Of a stretch of DNA of 64,000 bases, positions 1 through 12,644 are shown piece by piece. The DNA is taken from positions 549,679-613,678 of the forward strand of contig NC_049988.1 of the NCBI RefSeq assembly GCF_000003815.2. Direction: 5' to 3'. The notes under the pieces were generated by a model that was not told the origin of the DNA, did no database searches, and saw nothing but the letters and a program-made list of their open reading frames with translations. This DNA is from Branchiostoma floridae. Lineage: Eukaryota > Chordata > Leptocardii > Amphioxiformes > Branchiostomatidae. Both the position numbers and the translations under genes were made by a program. Position 1 is the stretch's first letter; every line of letters begins with the position of its first letter.

Positions 1-58
1 TTACAACTGGTGTACAAATTGTGTTTGTCATCAATCATGCGAAGTAAACCAGAAGCGC

Positions 59-621
59 CATGAGCAACTAAGCCTGTCCTTGAATACATGTGCAACTAAG
101 CCTGTCCTTGAATACATGTGCAACTAAGCCTGTCCTTGAATACATGTGCAACTAAGCCTGTCCTTGAATACATGTGCAACTAAGCCTGTCCTTGGTGCTG
201 AACACTATCAATACATGAGCAACCAAGCCTGTCCTTGGTGCTGAACACTATCAATACATGAGCAACTAAGCCTGTCCTTGGTGCTGAACACTATCAATAC
301 ATGAGTGCCTTGTGTCCTTGGTGCTGAACACTATCAGTACATGTGCAACTAAGCCTGTCCTTGGTGCTGAACACTATCAGTACATGAGCAACTAAGCCTG
401 TCCTTGGTGCTGAAAATTATCAATACATGAGCAACTAAGCCTGTCCTTGGTGCTGAACACTATCAGTACATGAGCAACTAAGCCTGTCCTTGGTGCTGAA
501 CACTATCAATACATGAGCAACTAAGTCTGTCCTTGGTGCTGAACACCATCAATATATGTGCAACTAAGCCTGTCCTTGGTGCTGAAAACTATCAATACAT
601 GAGCAACTTAGCCTGTCCTTG
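59..621. repeat. Tandem array with 43-bp and 28-bp units
   Basis: The core reads gcaactaagcctgtccttg and recurs about 15 times. The first four units are 28 bp long. From about 190 the unit is 43 bp, because it carries an extra 15 bp (gtgctgaacactatc) before the atac junction. A few units carry point changes, such as the divergent unit near 300-325. The short unit is exactly the long unit minus one block, so one form arose from the other by an internal indel and each was then amplified. I see no coding function. Confidence 0.95.
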
Positions 622-1087
622 GTTTTTTTCAAAGCTATTTTCGTAAAACAAATAGTACATTTGACAAAAACAGAGTATATAGGCTACTGTACAGGGAGTA
701 ATTCGAAGTACTAGTGTCCACTATCGCATGAGTAAGAGTACATTTCTTAGGCACAATAGGTATTGCACAAGGAAAAGGAATCTTCGTCTATACAAGCATT
801 TCTCTCATTTACACATACAGGCTATTATGTATAACCAATATACACCACATGATTGCCACAATTGTCATGGAGTAATTATGTTACAAGTAGACGGTTACAA
901 AAACAACAAGTTATTTTTTACATCCAGGACTTTTTGTTTCATTGCAATGGATAGTTTAAAGTATGTTTTAACACAGTAAATCTAGACTGGACTTGAACTA
1001 TATTTTACATACTTTGGGTTAAACAGTTTTTTATGAGCTTAAAAAACATTATTTAATACTTAAGTACATAGAAGTAAACATTACAGA
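622..1087. other. AT-rich sequence, nothing identified
   Basis: The stretch holds only short chance open frames, with no splice-bounded exon, recognisable protein or tandem repeat. Confidence 0.5.
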
Positions 1088-1261
1088 ACATGGAGTCTGT
1101 TTTTCAGTTCAGAATTGAAAATGTTAGATAAGTTATGGCCTGAAATTGGCAGTGGGCACATCCTAGAAAAAAAAACATGGAGTCTTTTTTTTAGTTTAGA
1201 ATTGAAAATGATAGATAAGTTATGGCCTGAAATTGGCAGTGGGCACTTCCTAGAAAAAATC
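1088..1261. repeat. Two-copy tandem duplication, about 87 bp
   Basis: Two adjacent near-identical units begin acatggagtct and end cctagaaaaa; the second carries a handful of substitutions. The duplication lies at the 3' side of a LINE remnant, and the apparent minus-strand frame here is LINE sequence followed by two copies of this unit. Confidence 0.9.
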
Positions 1262-1700
1262 CATGTTTTAAAGATAATCCATTTTGCTATAGATATTATT
1301 CGTATTATTCTCTTCGGATTATTTTCGTTTATTGGCTGGTTTATCTTTCCCAATATCATCTCTTCAAAATCAATATAAGGTAAACTGCGGCTAAATGGTA
1401 CAGAAGTATGTACCAAGTTCCACAGGTTAGTTAGCCTTTTACATTCCAGAAACATATGTTTATAATTGTCAACATGTCAACTGTCACCTAATTTACATAT
1501 AGGGTCAACTACTTGACCATCTTCATCTTGTATTTTCCATTTGCTTAATTTCTCACCAAATGGTAAAATTTGATGAAGTAGTTTGTAATTACGTTCTGCT
1601 ATTTGTGTTTCTTTACATGAAGTTGTGCCTAGCATTTTCCAAATCTGCTTCCAATTAAGAGAGCCAATATCAAAATGTGTCAGTTTGGAACTTTAAATAT
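1262..1700 (-). mobile_element. LINE 3' fragment, zinc-binding C-terminus, decayed
   Basis: The minus-strand translation contains FLECKRLTNLWNLVHTS and, upstream, NYKLLHQILPFGEKLSKWK and DEDGQVVDPICKL. This matches the intact-looking copy at 7857-8160. The conserved series C-x2-C...H...C is the zinc-binding module (zf-RVT-like) that follows reverse transcriptase in several non-LTR elements. Here the second cysteine is replaced by glycine and a stop follows within the finger, so the copy is dead. The reverse transcriptase itself is absent, consistent with 5' truncation. Confidence 0.75.
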
Positions 1701-3102
1701 TTGTAACATAAGGTTTCGGTATATCACAGAAGTTTTTTGAAAAACTAAGGTTGGTTTTTCTGACGTATCTCTTTCGATACAACATTGTTTAAGTACGGCC
1801 CTTTTTACAATGAGCAATTCACACATCCAGTTATGTTTCTTGTTAAGTTTTCGGAACACCTCTGTGTCACTTATAAAAGTACCTATTGCAAAATATCCTG
1901 TATATAAACAAAACCAGACTTGTTCCAATGTGGGTACAAGAGTGTTTCCCCCCTGATACAATGTGCTTGTTTCCCCAGATAATCTGGTTTGTGTCACATT
2001 TGCTTTTAGCTAAATTTCTACCCCTCATTCTGTGCACTCTCAATGTCTGCTCCAAAGTGCGCCCTGGCAGCATTTAGATACAAATTTTGGGGTCTAAATT
2101 TATGGAGACTAGTCTCCTTATGCCAGGGTGAGCAGATTTTACCATTTCCCCTGTTTGTGTCCCTTTTTGCTAAACGATATGAAGTCTAACCAAAGCCACA
2201 AACCTTACCACATCCCTCCTGACAATTGTGCTCCCTGGGGACCAATCCTAGGGGTAGGGTCTCCGTGAAGTCTTTGGAACTTGTGACGATGCTTGACATC
2301 CCTTCTCGCATCACTTGAAGTGTCTTGACACCTGCCAATTTTGAACTTGAATACCCTGTCAAAACCATGCAGGGTAGATTTCAGTATTTCGACTACCTAT
2401 TCTTAACAATGAGAAGTATGGCAGAAAGATGCTGTCAAAAATCACCTACCTTAGTTTTAGAACATGAAAAACTCACATTGGCATGGTCATCCGGCCTCTA
2501 TAGAGTAATTTGACGACAAAAAAGGGGAAAAAATTACGGCGGAATTATATCATACGCCATCAAAACATATTTTCACCCCTTTTCACTTCCTGTAAACAAC
2601 ACCAAAACATCTAACTTCTAAGGCCTACTGCAACCACAAATATCCCTAAAAATCTGTTTTTAACCCAACATAGAGGCTACAACCCTTACCTATCATATGC
2701 ACTATTACTAATTATTCTGTAGCTATAATCTACCAGCTTGATAGATTTATTTGGGGCCAGTAACGTGCTATGACAATAATATGCGCTGTATATGATTGTT
2801 GGCATATAAATCAGAAGGGGTTCCGCAGGCCATCCGTCATTCAAATAGGTGGTAGTACAGGGAATATAACAGGCTTTTTTCTCCTGGTGAAATGGGTAGA
2901 AATCCTGGCAGTTTTGAGGAAGATGTGACAGGGGACGGATTCCACTTTCTGATTAGGGCCGAAAATCGGAGTTTTTGTGTTTATCAGGGAATGTAAAGTT
3001 GGGACCTTTTTGTCCTAGCACAGGGGTCTCCCCCACTGGATATTGGTACGGTCGAGAGGTCAAGGTTGTTTTACCAATTTGCAGAACTTCCCGCCGTTAG
3101 GT
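1701..3102. other. Unassigned non-coding sequence
   Basis: The short overlapping frames on both strands show no known domain or exon signals. No strong repeat was recognised. Confidence 0.45.
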
Positions 3103-3575
3103 TAAGGTAGCAGAACGCAGTTTTCGGCCAATGGAGATTTCTATAGTTTAAGACCCTCTAGGTAACTGGCTTCGACGCGGAAAAAAATATCAGGGTGCAC
3201 TTTAGAAATACCAAAAACGTGCTTGACTTCAGCCACAAAATCCTGAAAAAAAAAAAAAAAAAACTGTCAGCGCATCGCCTTCTCACGCCCACTTTGAAAC
3301 GCCGCTCTGTGGATGTCAGATAACTGCAGCCGGTTCACGCTAGAATGGCAGTTGCGTAATAGGGCGCATTTATACACGAAATAGAAAACTTTCACAATCC
3401 AAATCATACAGTCTCAGAGTAGACACTTTCTGTGGCCACGCAGCACAGGTTATATCTGGCTGTCCCTTAAATAAGGCCCTTTATCTCTCCTTCAACAAAT
3501 TTATTCGTACTACTTTATGTACCCGCGTCAGAGACCCCCGGTGTTCTCGAATAAATACTGTGTTCTGCTACCTTA
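3103..3575. mobile_element. MITE with 18-19 bp terminal inverted repeats and TA target site
   Basis: The left end reads TAAGGTAGCAGAACGCAGT and the right end is its complement with one mismatch (ACTGTGTTCTGCTACCTTA). Both ends are flanked by TA, as expected for Tc1/mariner-type insertion. The 470-bp interior has no open frame of note and includes a run of about 20 A at 3245-3264, so it is a non-autonomous element. Confidence 0.75.
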
Positions 3576-5649
3576 TTGACGATTTTTTTATAGCTGAGAT
3601 GAACGGCTTTCATGTGAGGGGAATGAACATCATTTTTGAAACGGTTAGACGTATCACATAGCATCCAATAATTTCGTCATTGAGACTGAAGAAGAGGCGC
3701 GAGAGGAGGTACAGAGAAGAGACTATTATTATGTTTACCTTCACAGAAGGTACACATATTGTTTTTGCTTAGACGTTCTTTTTTTCCGCGCACCTCAAAA
3801 ACATGAATATCTCCGAAAGTAGAGCTTGGATTAACTTGAAAGCCAGAGTTATCTGGTAGGCCTGTACATAACGCACTGCACCGTGGTCATTCGGGCCCAC
3901 ATAGACCCAAAATAATGATTTTATGGGGCAAAAATGGGTGAAAAAAATAGCAATTTTAACACAAAATCGAACTTTAGAACACCTCTGGAATCTTGGAACG
4001 TTGTTCCAAACGAGGTCAACGACCGCCGCAGCTATCGAACAAGCCGCCGCGCCAGCAGAAGGAAATATAATACCCCAAAAGTATCGAAATGTGTGCAGGG
4101 ATAGGTCACTAATTGTATGAATATATATCAAGTCAAGATTAAGTGTCTGTTGGGCATATTTTTTTTGATTTTGTTTAAGTTCAGTAGCCTGAACGAGCCA
4201 GTTGTACCTTATCTCTAAGCTATCCAAACATTGATATGATTCTATGTTGTGTTCGAGTTACGTCAAATCGACAACACACACGGTGTCGTACATTGTATGC
4301 CAGCACTAGTCTTTTGATTCAACTGTTTTTACAAGGTTGCATGCTCACGTACTAATTTGTAAACAAACGCATACCGTCGACAGAGAGAATGCGGATTGGT
4401 GTATAGTTAACCAAATTTTGAGTAAACAAGAAAGATTGTGCACAGAAAACATGCTCTACGTTACACGCAAGGTCACTGCGTATTGGCGGCTTTTACGCAC
4501 GAAGATCGTCATCCAAACTGAAAGATTTACATTTGACACATATTAGGTATGCAAAACACAAACGAGGGACTTGAGGATTTTATTTCGCAAGTAAACTGAC
4601 CTGAACAAGCAAGATAAACCGCAACGTGGAACGCCCTCCATCCCCATCGCACGTCGTCATAATTTCCGTTCACCATGTTCATCATGCAGTAACGTTACCA
4701 CAGCGCTGGGTTGGTCCAGATTCACAAGTGAAGCACGAAAGGGAGTCACGGTAAAGTACATTTAACCATGATGCATTCAGTGATTTACATATTCTCAGAT
4801 CGAACCGCTGCCTGTCAATCAAGTTGCGAACTTGGGAATCTAAGGTTTCATACAGACATGTTTGCTACATCAATATCCGTCGCATGCCGGCTTGTGTATC
4901 GTTAGCCGGCCACCGGGGATTTTCCAAAAGTTTATACGTCGTGCCTCAAACCAAAGGGGTTTAAAGCCTCATCTGTAAAACAATTAAATTTGCATGGCGA
5001 TTTTTTAGTAAGTAAAAATGTAACATGTGCCACAACGTAGCGACCATGCTTCGAACGTAACGTGTTAACCATTTTTAAAGCTCAAATTTCCTTGGCGACG
5101 CAAAACTTGGCTATTGTACACAATCCCATGAATCCCGCGATTCATTCAGACGACAGCTCTGTGCAGAAATTTATACTCAGTGATTTTTTTTAACCTCCTT
5201 GCTCCGTCAAAATCTTACAAGCAGTTAGTAAAAAGATCATGATCAAAAGCAAACTTATTTTTCACGGTTTCTGTAAGGCCCCGCCCTTACATAAACAAAT
5301 ATATTTACTTACATAAACAAATATATTTTGTAATAACAAAAAAGTCAGCAATATGCGACTGACCCTAGGAGTAGATTTTCCTACATACATATGCTGGCGG
5401 GTTCGACCGGTCGCTTCTCTCTAGCCGCCGGCAGGCGTTAGGAACTACATTGTGCATCATCTAAACCAGCACCGTCTGCAAACACCCGCTGATTTTCTGT
5501 AGTATTTTTGCAAAATAATTGTCTACATTTACGCACCCATTTTGACGGCACCAACAATGACGGAAAGGACAAAATCTAACTTATACACGTGTATTCAACT
5601 TCCACTGAACTTCGCCGCGCGCGCTCTGCACCAAATCGGAGCACGAGAC
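3576..5649. other. Unassigned intergenic sequence
   Basis: The only internal repeat seen is a two-copy duplication of ttacataaacaaatatatt at about 5287-5331. A minus-strand frame at 3769-4227 (152 codons) resembles no family I know and has no exon context, so I treat it as chance. Confidence 0.45.
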
Positions 5650-6531
5650 TAAGGCCACACCAAGTACATTTTATGGATGACATCAGCGTGCGCATTAAAT
5701 TTCGCCTGATTTCAGGAAAGAAAAGAACTTTTGCATTTTGCCGCCTTAGCGGCAAAATGCCTTGTGGCCAGAGTAGTCGACGTTGGAATGAACGGACCTG
5801 TTCAATCTATGCCGAACATTCGTATACCTGTTAAAACTGATGTTTCCTCAGCATGTTCGCTCTAGCGCAGTGGAGGGAATCTTTTTAACTGTCTTTTTTT
5901 TCTTTTTTACATCCATTTAAGTACTAATTTTTACATCCATTGAAATACTAATTAACAATACGTTTGTATAGAACATTAAAACTGACCTTTGCGCCTGTTC
6001 TACTTCTGCATTTTTTCGCTGTTGGGATGCTTGAATGAACGAATCGTCAGACGTGCGATACTCTGCTTATATGTCGTTCTAACTTTCCATGAAATGCCCA
6101 TACAACATCTATATCACAGAATTACACAAGAACAAACATGACGATAAAATACCAAGAAGAGCAAATATGTTGTGTTGTAGGCTTATAGTTGTACTTGTAG
6201 AAGGGACACTTCTAAGGTACCCGAGACTGTAGTTGTAGAAATGAAACTTATTGGATAGTGTGGTTACCAAGTTTGTTGGTGATGCCAGTCTACCACACTA
6301 GTGTCACTTTTACTACACCAGTACATGTCTTAAATACAGGAATGAATGCCTTCTTGGTTCTGATACCACGTTTTGTCCCTTTATTTCTTTTTACAACAGT
6401 CATCACAACTTTATGGTGCCTATTTTTGAAAATGATGCCACCTTTTTTTCACCCATTTTTTTTCGCCCTATCGCACTATTTTTGCAAACTGCAGAGGATG
6501 TCATCCATAAAATTTACTTGCTGTGGCCTAA
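5650..6531 (+). mobile_element. TWA-type MITE (Harbinger-like), complete, TSD TAA
   Basis: The element spans 5653-6528. Its ends are GGCCACACCAAGTACATTTT and the complement of GGCCACAGCAAGTAAATTTT, each continuing into ATGGATGACATC. TAA flanks it on both sides (5650-5652 and 6529-6531). A 3-bp TWA duplication with GGCC-type ends fits the PIF/Harbinger superfamily. A second copy in opposite orientation is at 20175-20701, and related copies lie at 29686, 50348 and 51833. There is no transposase reading frame. Confidence 0.85.
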
Positions 6532-7458
6532 AGGTGGGCTCCCACTGCACTCGCGTCACGATTGCGTCGCTTCGGGGTTCGTTCATTGTGTCACTGTTGT
6601 GTTATTTTCGCCGATTTTCTGTTGCGCTCCCACTGACATGCGTCACTGTTGCGTTTCTAGACTAAATTGACAGGTTATCGGAAGTCGCAGCGTTGTCAAT
6701 GTATGAAAAATCACTGTAAAATGATGAAAATGCCTAACAATGAGATTTATAATGAAATAATTTCCCTTGTGATGATGCTTATGCTTATGAATGTTACTTG
6801 TGTTATATGATAACCTTGAAAGACTTTTACAGTAAAAGAAGTAACCCAAATGAATGGACACGAACCATATACCAGATTTGACTCCATCGCTTATGTGTTT
6901 TGCAACAAGTATGTGTAATGGTGTGTGTTAATTTGCATATTTCACAAATGAAAAATCTTGATATTTCGTACGTTTTAATAGGAAATAGACAAAATATAAC
7001 CGTGATACTGTTGAAGGCATGTTGGTGTCACTGCTGTGTTACTGTTGTGTTACTCTTGGGTCACTGTTGTAACTGAAAAACTTTTGTAAAATGATATCCA
7101 AAATGTATCCAAAATAGCTTTTCAATAATAAAATGATGTTTACTTTTGATACTTGGTGCAAAATAGACAAAATAAAACCTTGATACTGTTGAAGGCATGT
7201 TGGCGTCACTGTTGTTTCACTGTTGTGTTCTCTTGGGTCACTGTTGTGTCACCCTTGGGTCACTCTTGGGGCATCTTGCCACTTGCGTTATTTTCTAACT
7301 TCCAAAAAAACGTCGCGCTTGCTTGTGTCACCTCTAGGTTTGCTTGTGTCACCTCTAGGTTCGCTCGCGTCGCCTATAGGTGCCGCGGGGTTACGTCTGC
7401 GTTGTCGAACCCCAAAGCGACGCAAGCGTGACGCGAGTGCAGTGGGAGCCCACCTTAA
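6532..7458. mobile_element. Second TWA-type MITE with inverted repeats of about 55 bp, TSD TAA
   Basis: The ends begin AGGTGGGCTCCCACTGCACT and match, inverted, the sequence ending at 7455. Similarity extends about 55 bp with three mismatches, through the tract TTGCGTCGCTT and GGGGTTCG. The TAA at 6529-6531 is shared with the preceding element, and TAA at 7456-7458 closes this one. The interior contains a partial direct duplication (about 6975-7070 against 7155-7270) rich in gtcactgttgtgt. Confidence 0.85.
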
Positions 7459-7659
7459 TGGATTTCAAAGCTTTTTTTAAACATTTGAATACATATCGTT
7501 GAAGGAAACCAATTTTGTCCATGGCTCTCTCCCCAATTTCCATGTAGAAATGTTAGGCTAGACCATGTGAAGGTAAACATTCTGTATTTGCTTGCAAATG
7601 TTACCTTTCTAGTTTCTTTGTTTGTTTCTTGTTTGACAATCTAAAATTACGAAACGGGT

Positions 7660-7810
7660 AAGCCCTTTGCATATCAATTCATAGGTAATATATATAATAG
7701 GCTCTCAGTGTCACTGATGAAAGGTAGTGGAAGCTATCCAAACATTTGACCGTTTCAAAAAATCCTATCCAGTTGCTTGAGTAACTGCTTTTTGGCGGGA
7801 TACCACAATG
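7660..7810 (+). mobile_element. Penelope-type terminal repeat fragment with hammerhead-like motif
   Basis: CTGATGA at 7714-7720 is followed by the pairable arms GG-AG / CT-CC and then CCAAAC, a degenerate version of the hammerhead core CUGAUGA-stemII-GAAAC. Downstream, tatccagttgcttgagtaa and ctttttggcg recur at about 23880-23910, beside the Penelope-like reverse transcriptase. Penelope-like elements are known to carry hammerhead motifs in their terminal repeats. Activity is unlikely because the GAAA is altered. Confidence 0.5.
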
Positions 7811-7856
7811 TTCAGCAAAATAAAGTAACTAGTCCTTGTAGAGTCCAATTGCGTCG

Positions 7857-8160
7857 AGACACAAATAGCAGAACTTAATTACAAACTACTTCATCAAATT
7901 TTACTATGTGGTGAAAAATTAAATAAATGGAACATACATGATGAAGATGGTCAAGTAGTTGATCCTATATGTAAATTATGTGACAGTGGACATGTTGAGA
8001 ATTATAAACATATGTTTCTGGAATGTAAAAGGCTAACTAACCTGTGGAACTTGGTACATACTTCTATACCATTTAGACCCAGTAACCCTTATATTAATTT
8101 TGAAGAGATGATACTGGGAAAGGTAAACCAGCCAAAAACGAAATACGCTAAAAATTTCTA
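7857..8160 (+). mobile_element. LINE 3' fragment with intact zinc-binding motif
   Basis: The plus-strand translation reads LNYKLLHQILLCGEKLNKWN, DEDGQVVDPICKLCDSGHVE and NYKHMFLECKRLTNLWNLVH. C-x2-C, then H and C, form a zf-RVT-like finger. It is the better-preserved sister of the decayed copy at 1262-1700. No reverse transcriptase is adjacent, so the copy is 5'-truncated. Confidence 0.8.
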
Positions 8161-9298
8161 ATCTGAAGAGAAGAAAACGAATGATATCTATAGCAAAGTG
8201 ATTATCTTTAAAACATGATTTTTTTTCTAGTGGCGTATGACGGGTGGTAGATCAAAACATTGATCCAGAGGTTCTGAGCTCGAATCCTTTCAAGTCACTG
8301 AACTCGTGCACTTACATCAATTTCTCAAAATCTCGTGTTAACATAAACATGGCATTTGCACAATATATGGGCGGAGTTTGTTTTCCCTAGCCGTGTTTCT
8401 GGAACTTTAGTGAAGCTTTCTTGTAAACACCTGAAGATGATACTTCAAGAATAAATGATTAGTGGCAGATGGGTAGGTTTGGGAATGATTAGCATAAGGC
8501 TATAATGATTATGTAACAAGTCGGGACTCATTTACATAATCAGTGGTGGACTTTATAATTCCGCTAAATTGTTAAGAAAGGCTTTCTGTCGCATCATGTT
8601 TTGGCTACTTATTTATATTATACTATATCTAAGGAGTTGCTTCCGTAATCAGATAAATATTGCAAAAGCAGATTGCTTTTTTTCACTTTTTTTCCATATT
8701 TTTGAGATGATACGTTTAAATGATCATCAGCTTGCATGCATTATTTCAAGCGTAGAGATTAACGGTACAGGTTGAGCTCAAGTATACATACATTCTGTAA
8801 TCAATTGCTGTCGGGTCATATCTATTCCGTTGTCTCACAATCAACCATGCTGACACACTGACAAACTATTCAAAGATCACAGAAGCTCATTTAGCCGTAG
8901 CGATTTTAATTTAATAGAATTAACCAAAAAAAAGAACAAAATTTTAATATTTTCTAACATCTCCAGTCTCAATGACATACACCAGATATACGAGTTTTTG
9001 TAGCGGTTTTGCATTGTTACATCGTTCAATAGTTACATTTCTTTCATAATCATTGTTGTTGTTGTATTTAACTTTGAGGACTGAAAGAAATGACATTCAG
9101 TTAAATAAACAAAGCACCACTCTAGCTGTTTTCCTTTACACTACATTGGCAATAGCCATTATATTTACACAGTCCATTTCATCGTCATTTAAAAGACTAA
9201 TGTGGTCATTGATGGTACGTTGATTTTCTATTTTGCCATATCTCTAGTTCTTTCCATCCATATTTGCATGACAAGATATTACAAATCTGCTACAAATA
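8161..9298. other. Unassigned sequence
   Basis: AT-rich with no supported gene. A stretch at 8228-8300 faintly resembles a tRNA-derived SINE head but cannot be folded convincingly. Confidence 0.4.
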
Positions 9299-11345
9299 AA
9301 GTAAACCTAGTATGATTCCGTCATACGAAGGACATTGTGTGCCTGTATATAAAAGTAATAAGTAATAAAGCTAAGCATATTCTATTGGCACAGCGTCTAC
9401 CTCTATGACAGAATCACCATTCCAAAACTTGCTATCTTTCAAACATTCAAGAAACTCACAACCTAGATGTGGTCAACTTTTCACCAAGTTAACCTGGTAT
9501 GGTTCTGTCAAAAGAAGGACATTGTGTGCCTGTATATAAAAGTAATAAGTATTAAAGCTAAGCAAATTCTATTGGCACAGCGTCTACCTCTATGACAGAA
9601 TCACTATTCCAATACTTGTTATCTTCCTATCATTTAGGAAAACACTGGATGTGGTCAACTTTTTACCAAGTAAACTTGGTATGATTCTGTTATAATAAGG
9701 ACATCGTGTGCCTGTATATAAAAAAAGTAATACGTAATAAAGCTATGTATATTCTAATGACACAGCGTCTACCTCTATGATAGAATCAACATTCCAATTA
9801 TACTTGCTATTTTCAAAACATTATGCAAACCTCAAAATCTAGATGTTATCAACGATTCGCCAAGTAAACTTTGTGTGATTCTGTCAAAAAAAGGTCATTG
9901 TGTACCTGTATATAAAAGTAATAAGTAATAACCAAAGCATATTCTACAGCGTCTACCTCTATGACAAAATCACCATTCCAATTCTTGCTATCTTCCAAAC
10001 AATCAGGAAAAATCATAACCTGGATTTGGTCAACTTTTCAACAAGTAAATTTGGTATGATATCTGTCATTAGAAGGACATTGTGTACCTGTATATAAAAG
10101 TAAAACGTAATAAAGTCATGCATGTTCTATTGGGACAGCGTCTACCTCTATGACAGAATCACCAATACAATACTCGCTCTCTTCCAAACATTCTGGAAAA
10201 CTCACAATTTGGATGTGGTCAACTTTTCATCAAGTAAAATTGGTATTATATCTGTCATCATAAGGACATTGTGTGCCTGGATATAAAAGTAATACATCTA
10301 GGCATATGCTATTGGCACATCGTCTACCTCCAATCACCATTCCAATTATACTTGCAATTTTTAAAACATTCTGGAAATCTCACAATCTAGATGTAATCAA
10401 CGATTCACCAAGTAAACTTTGTGCGATTCTGTCAAAAGAACATTGTGTACCTGTATATAAAAGTAATAAGTAATACATCAAAGCATATTCTATTGGCACA
10501 GCGTCTACCTCTAAGACAGAATCACCATTCCAATACTTGCTATCTACCCAAACATTGGGGAAAATTCACAATCTGGATGTGGTCAACTTTTTACCAAGTA
10601 AACCTGGTATGATTCTGTCATCAGAAGGACATTGTGTACCTGTATATACAAAGGTAATAAGTAATAAATCCATGCATTTTCCAATGGCACAGCGTCTACT
10701 TCTATGACAGAATCACCATACTTGTTATCTTCCAAACATTTAGGGAAACTCACAACATAGATGTTTTCCAACTTTTCAACAAGTAAACTTGGTTCCATAT
10801 CTGCCATAAGAAGGACATTGTGTGCCTGTATATAGAAAGGTAATAAGTAATAAATCCATGCATTTTCTAATGGCACATCGTCTACCTCTATGACAGAATC
10901 ACCATTCCGATACATGTACTTGCTATCTTCCAAACATTAAGGGAAACCCCTGACCTTTTCACCAAGTAAACTTGGTATGATTCCGTTATAAGAAGGACAT
11001 TGTGTGCCTGTATATAAAAGTAGTTTGTAATAAAGCTATGTATATTCTAATGGAACAGCATCTACCTCTATGACAGAACCAACATACATTTTCCCAAAAT
11101 TCAGGTTGTTATCAACTGTTGACCAAGTAAAATAGGCTTGGTTCTTTCATCAGAAGGACATTATGTGCCTGTTTCTATGATATGATTATGAGCAATAAAT
11201 CCATGCATATTCATAATTACAGAGCGTCTAGCACTGTGACTGAACCGTCATTCCTAGATTTGCTATCTTTCAAAATTCACAATCCGAATGTTGCCAACTT
11301 TTTACGATGCAAACTTGTATACCTGTATCTTAGCATAAAGTGATA
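9299..11345. repeat. Satellite array, about 183-bp monomer, about 11 units
   Basis: Monomers begin aagtaaacttggtatgattc. Starts lie near 9299, 9486, 9668, 9862, 10043, 10232, 10410, 10596, 10781, 10964, 11125 and 11308, giving spacings of 161-194 bp, mostly 178-189. Every unit contains cctgtatataaaagtaa and acagcgtctacctctatga. Within a monomer TATGATTCTGTCAT and ATGACAGAATCA form an inverted repeat about 100 bp apart. The units are well diverged, so the array is not recent. Confidence 0.95.
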
Positions 11346-12644
11346 ATAGAATCACCTACACTATGATTGTGACAGAAAGCACTGGTTACAAGTAAAGGAT
11401 AGGAATATGCAGATGTGTTCAACAGTCTCCTGATTAAGAAAAGGTTAGATATAAAGAAATGTGGTAAAGAACTCTTGAAGGTTTCATGTCAAGTAGCCCT
11501 GTGATTTTAGTCAATTAGCCTTCGAGCTTTTCTAGCTCTAGAAATTTTTCTAATCTTACTTTTTAGGATGGCAAAAGGGACTGTCAAATGTTTAAGCTAG
11601 AAACAAATATTAATGGTGTAAATACTCTAAAACAAGATTTTACTCAGTAAGGTACATAGATGTGATTATATCTGGAGACTATGCACGGGTCTTGCTGTAT
11701 TTTATGGATGACATCTGATAGAGCCTTCAGATATTGTAATATGTAATGTGTGAAGGTTTAAATAGAACATGTAAGAAGAATCGTAAATTGTAGTCACTTC
11801 TTTCGTGACTAAAAAAGAAAGGGTAGAAAATGGCCATTTTTCTCAAATAAAAGCCTTGTACAAGGGACTCCATGTAAAGATATTGTAATTTATTACTACA
11901 GAGGAGAAAGTCTGGAATCAAAGTGAATGTTAATGCCATCCTTAGAATTAACTTACGCTTAGCAGCAAAACATGAAAATTGATACCTAAAGTAAATAGAT
12001 GCATGTACATTTATGCTGAAGAAAATCGAAGATACCAGGAACTGATGTTGTCAGGAACTGATGAAGTCAATTCAACCTGTCACAATGACAAAAATAGCCA
12101 AAAGTAAATATGCTATATAGAATACAATACAAAGAAAATATATTCCTAACAAGAGCAAAATATTTCTAGTTAGTGAGATTTTACAGTACTAGTATGTAAA
12201 CTGACGTCTCTTTCTAATCATGATTATTATACAAACAGCCAAGTGTTAGATTCCATCGAGATAAAGCGACATGGTTAACCTATGCCCATGACTGTCGATT
12301 GAAGTAGCTGCCCAGCAAGCATTCACTTTAAAGTGAGTAGATGAATATTGTGGATATCAACATCAGCACATTTTGATTGTATAAAAAAAAATGTGCTTGT
12401 TTGTCACTGTCTGTACGTGTAAAAGACAGCCAGGAAAGAACTATGCAGAAAGAGATGTGAGACCTATATGTGTACCTATGTCCCCTATAAAAGTGACTTT
12501 TAAGTACGTTGTAGTCACACTTCACGTACAGATACAGAAAGAAAGAGGGAGGAGAGAGAGAGAAATGGAGACAATGAAAGAAAGTGAAAGAAGGACAGGA
12601 GTGGATGGAGGAGATAGAGGAAATAGAAGACGCCGGTTACGGAC
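11346..12644. other. Presumed intron or 3' flank of gene B
   Basis: No exon was recognised. One isolated TIR fragment of the TWA MITE family (ttttatggatgacatct) is at about 11700-11717. A purine-rich GA tract lies at 12537-12600. Confidence 0.4.

Noticed and set aside
3769-4227. Minus-strand frame of 152 codons
   Set aside because: No recognisable domain, no signal peptide, no splice-bounded exon, and atypical composition.
8228-8300. tRNA or tRNA-derived SINE head
   Set aside because: A weak B-box-like gctcgaatcc is present but no cloverleaf or convincing A box could be formed.
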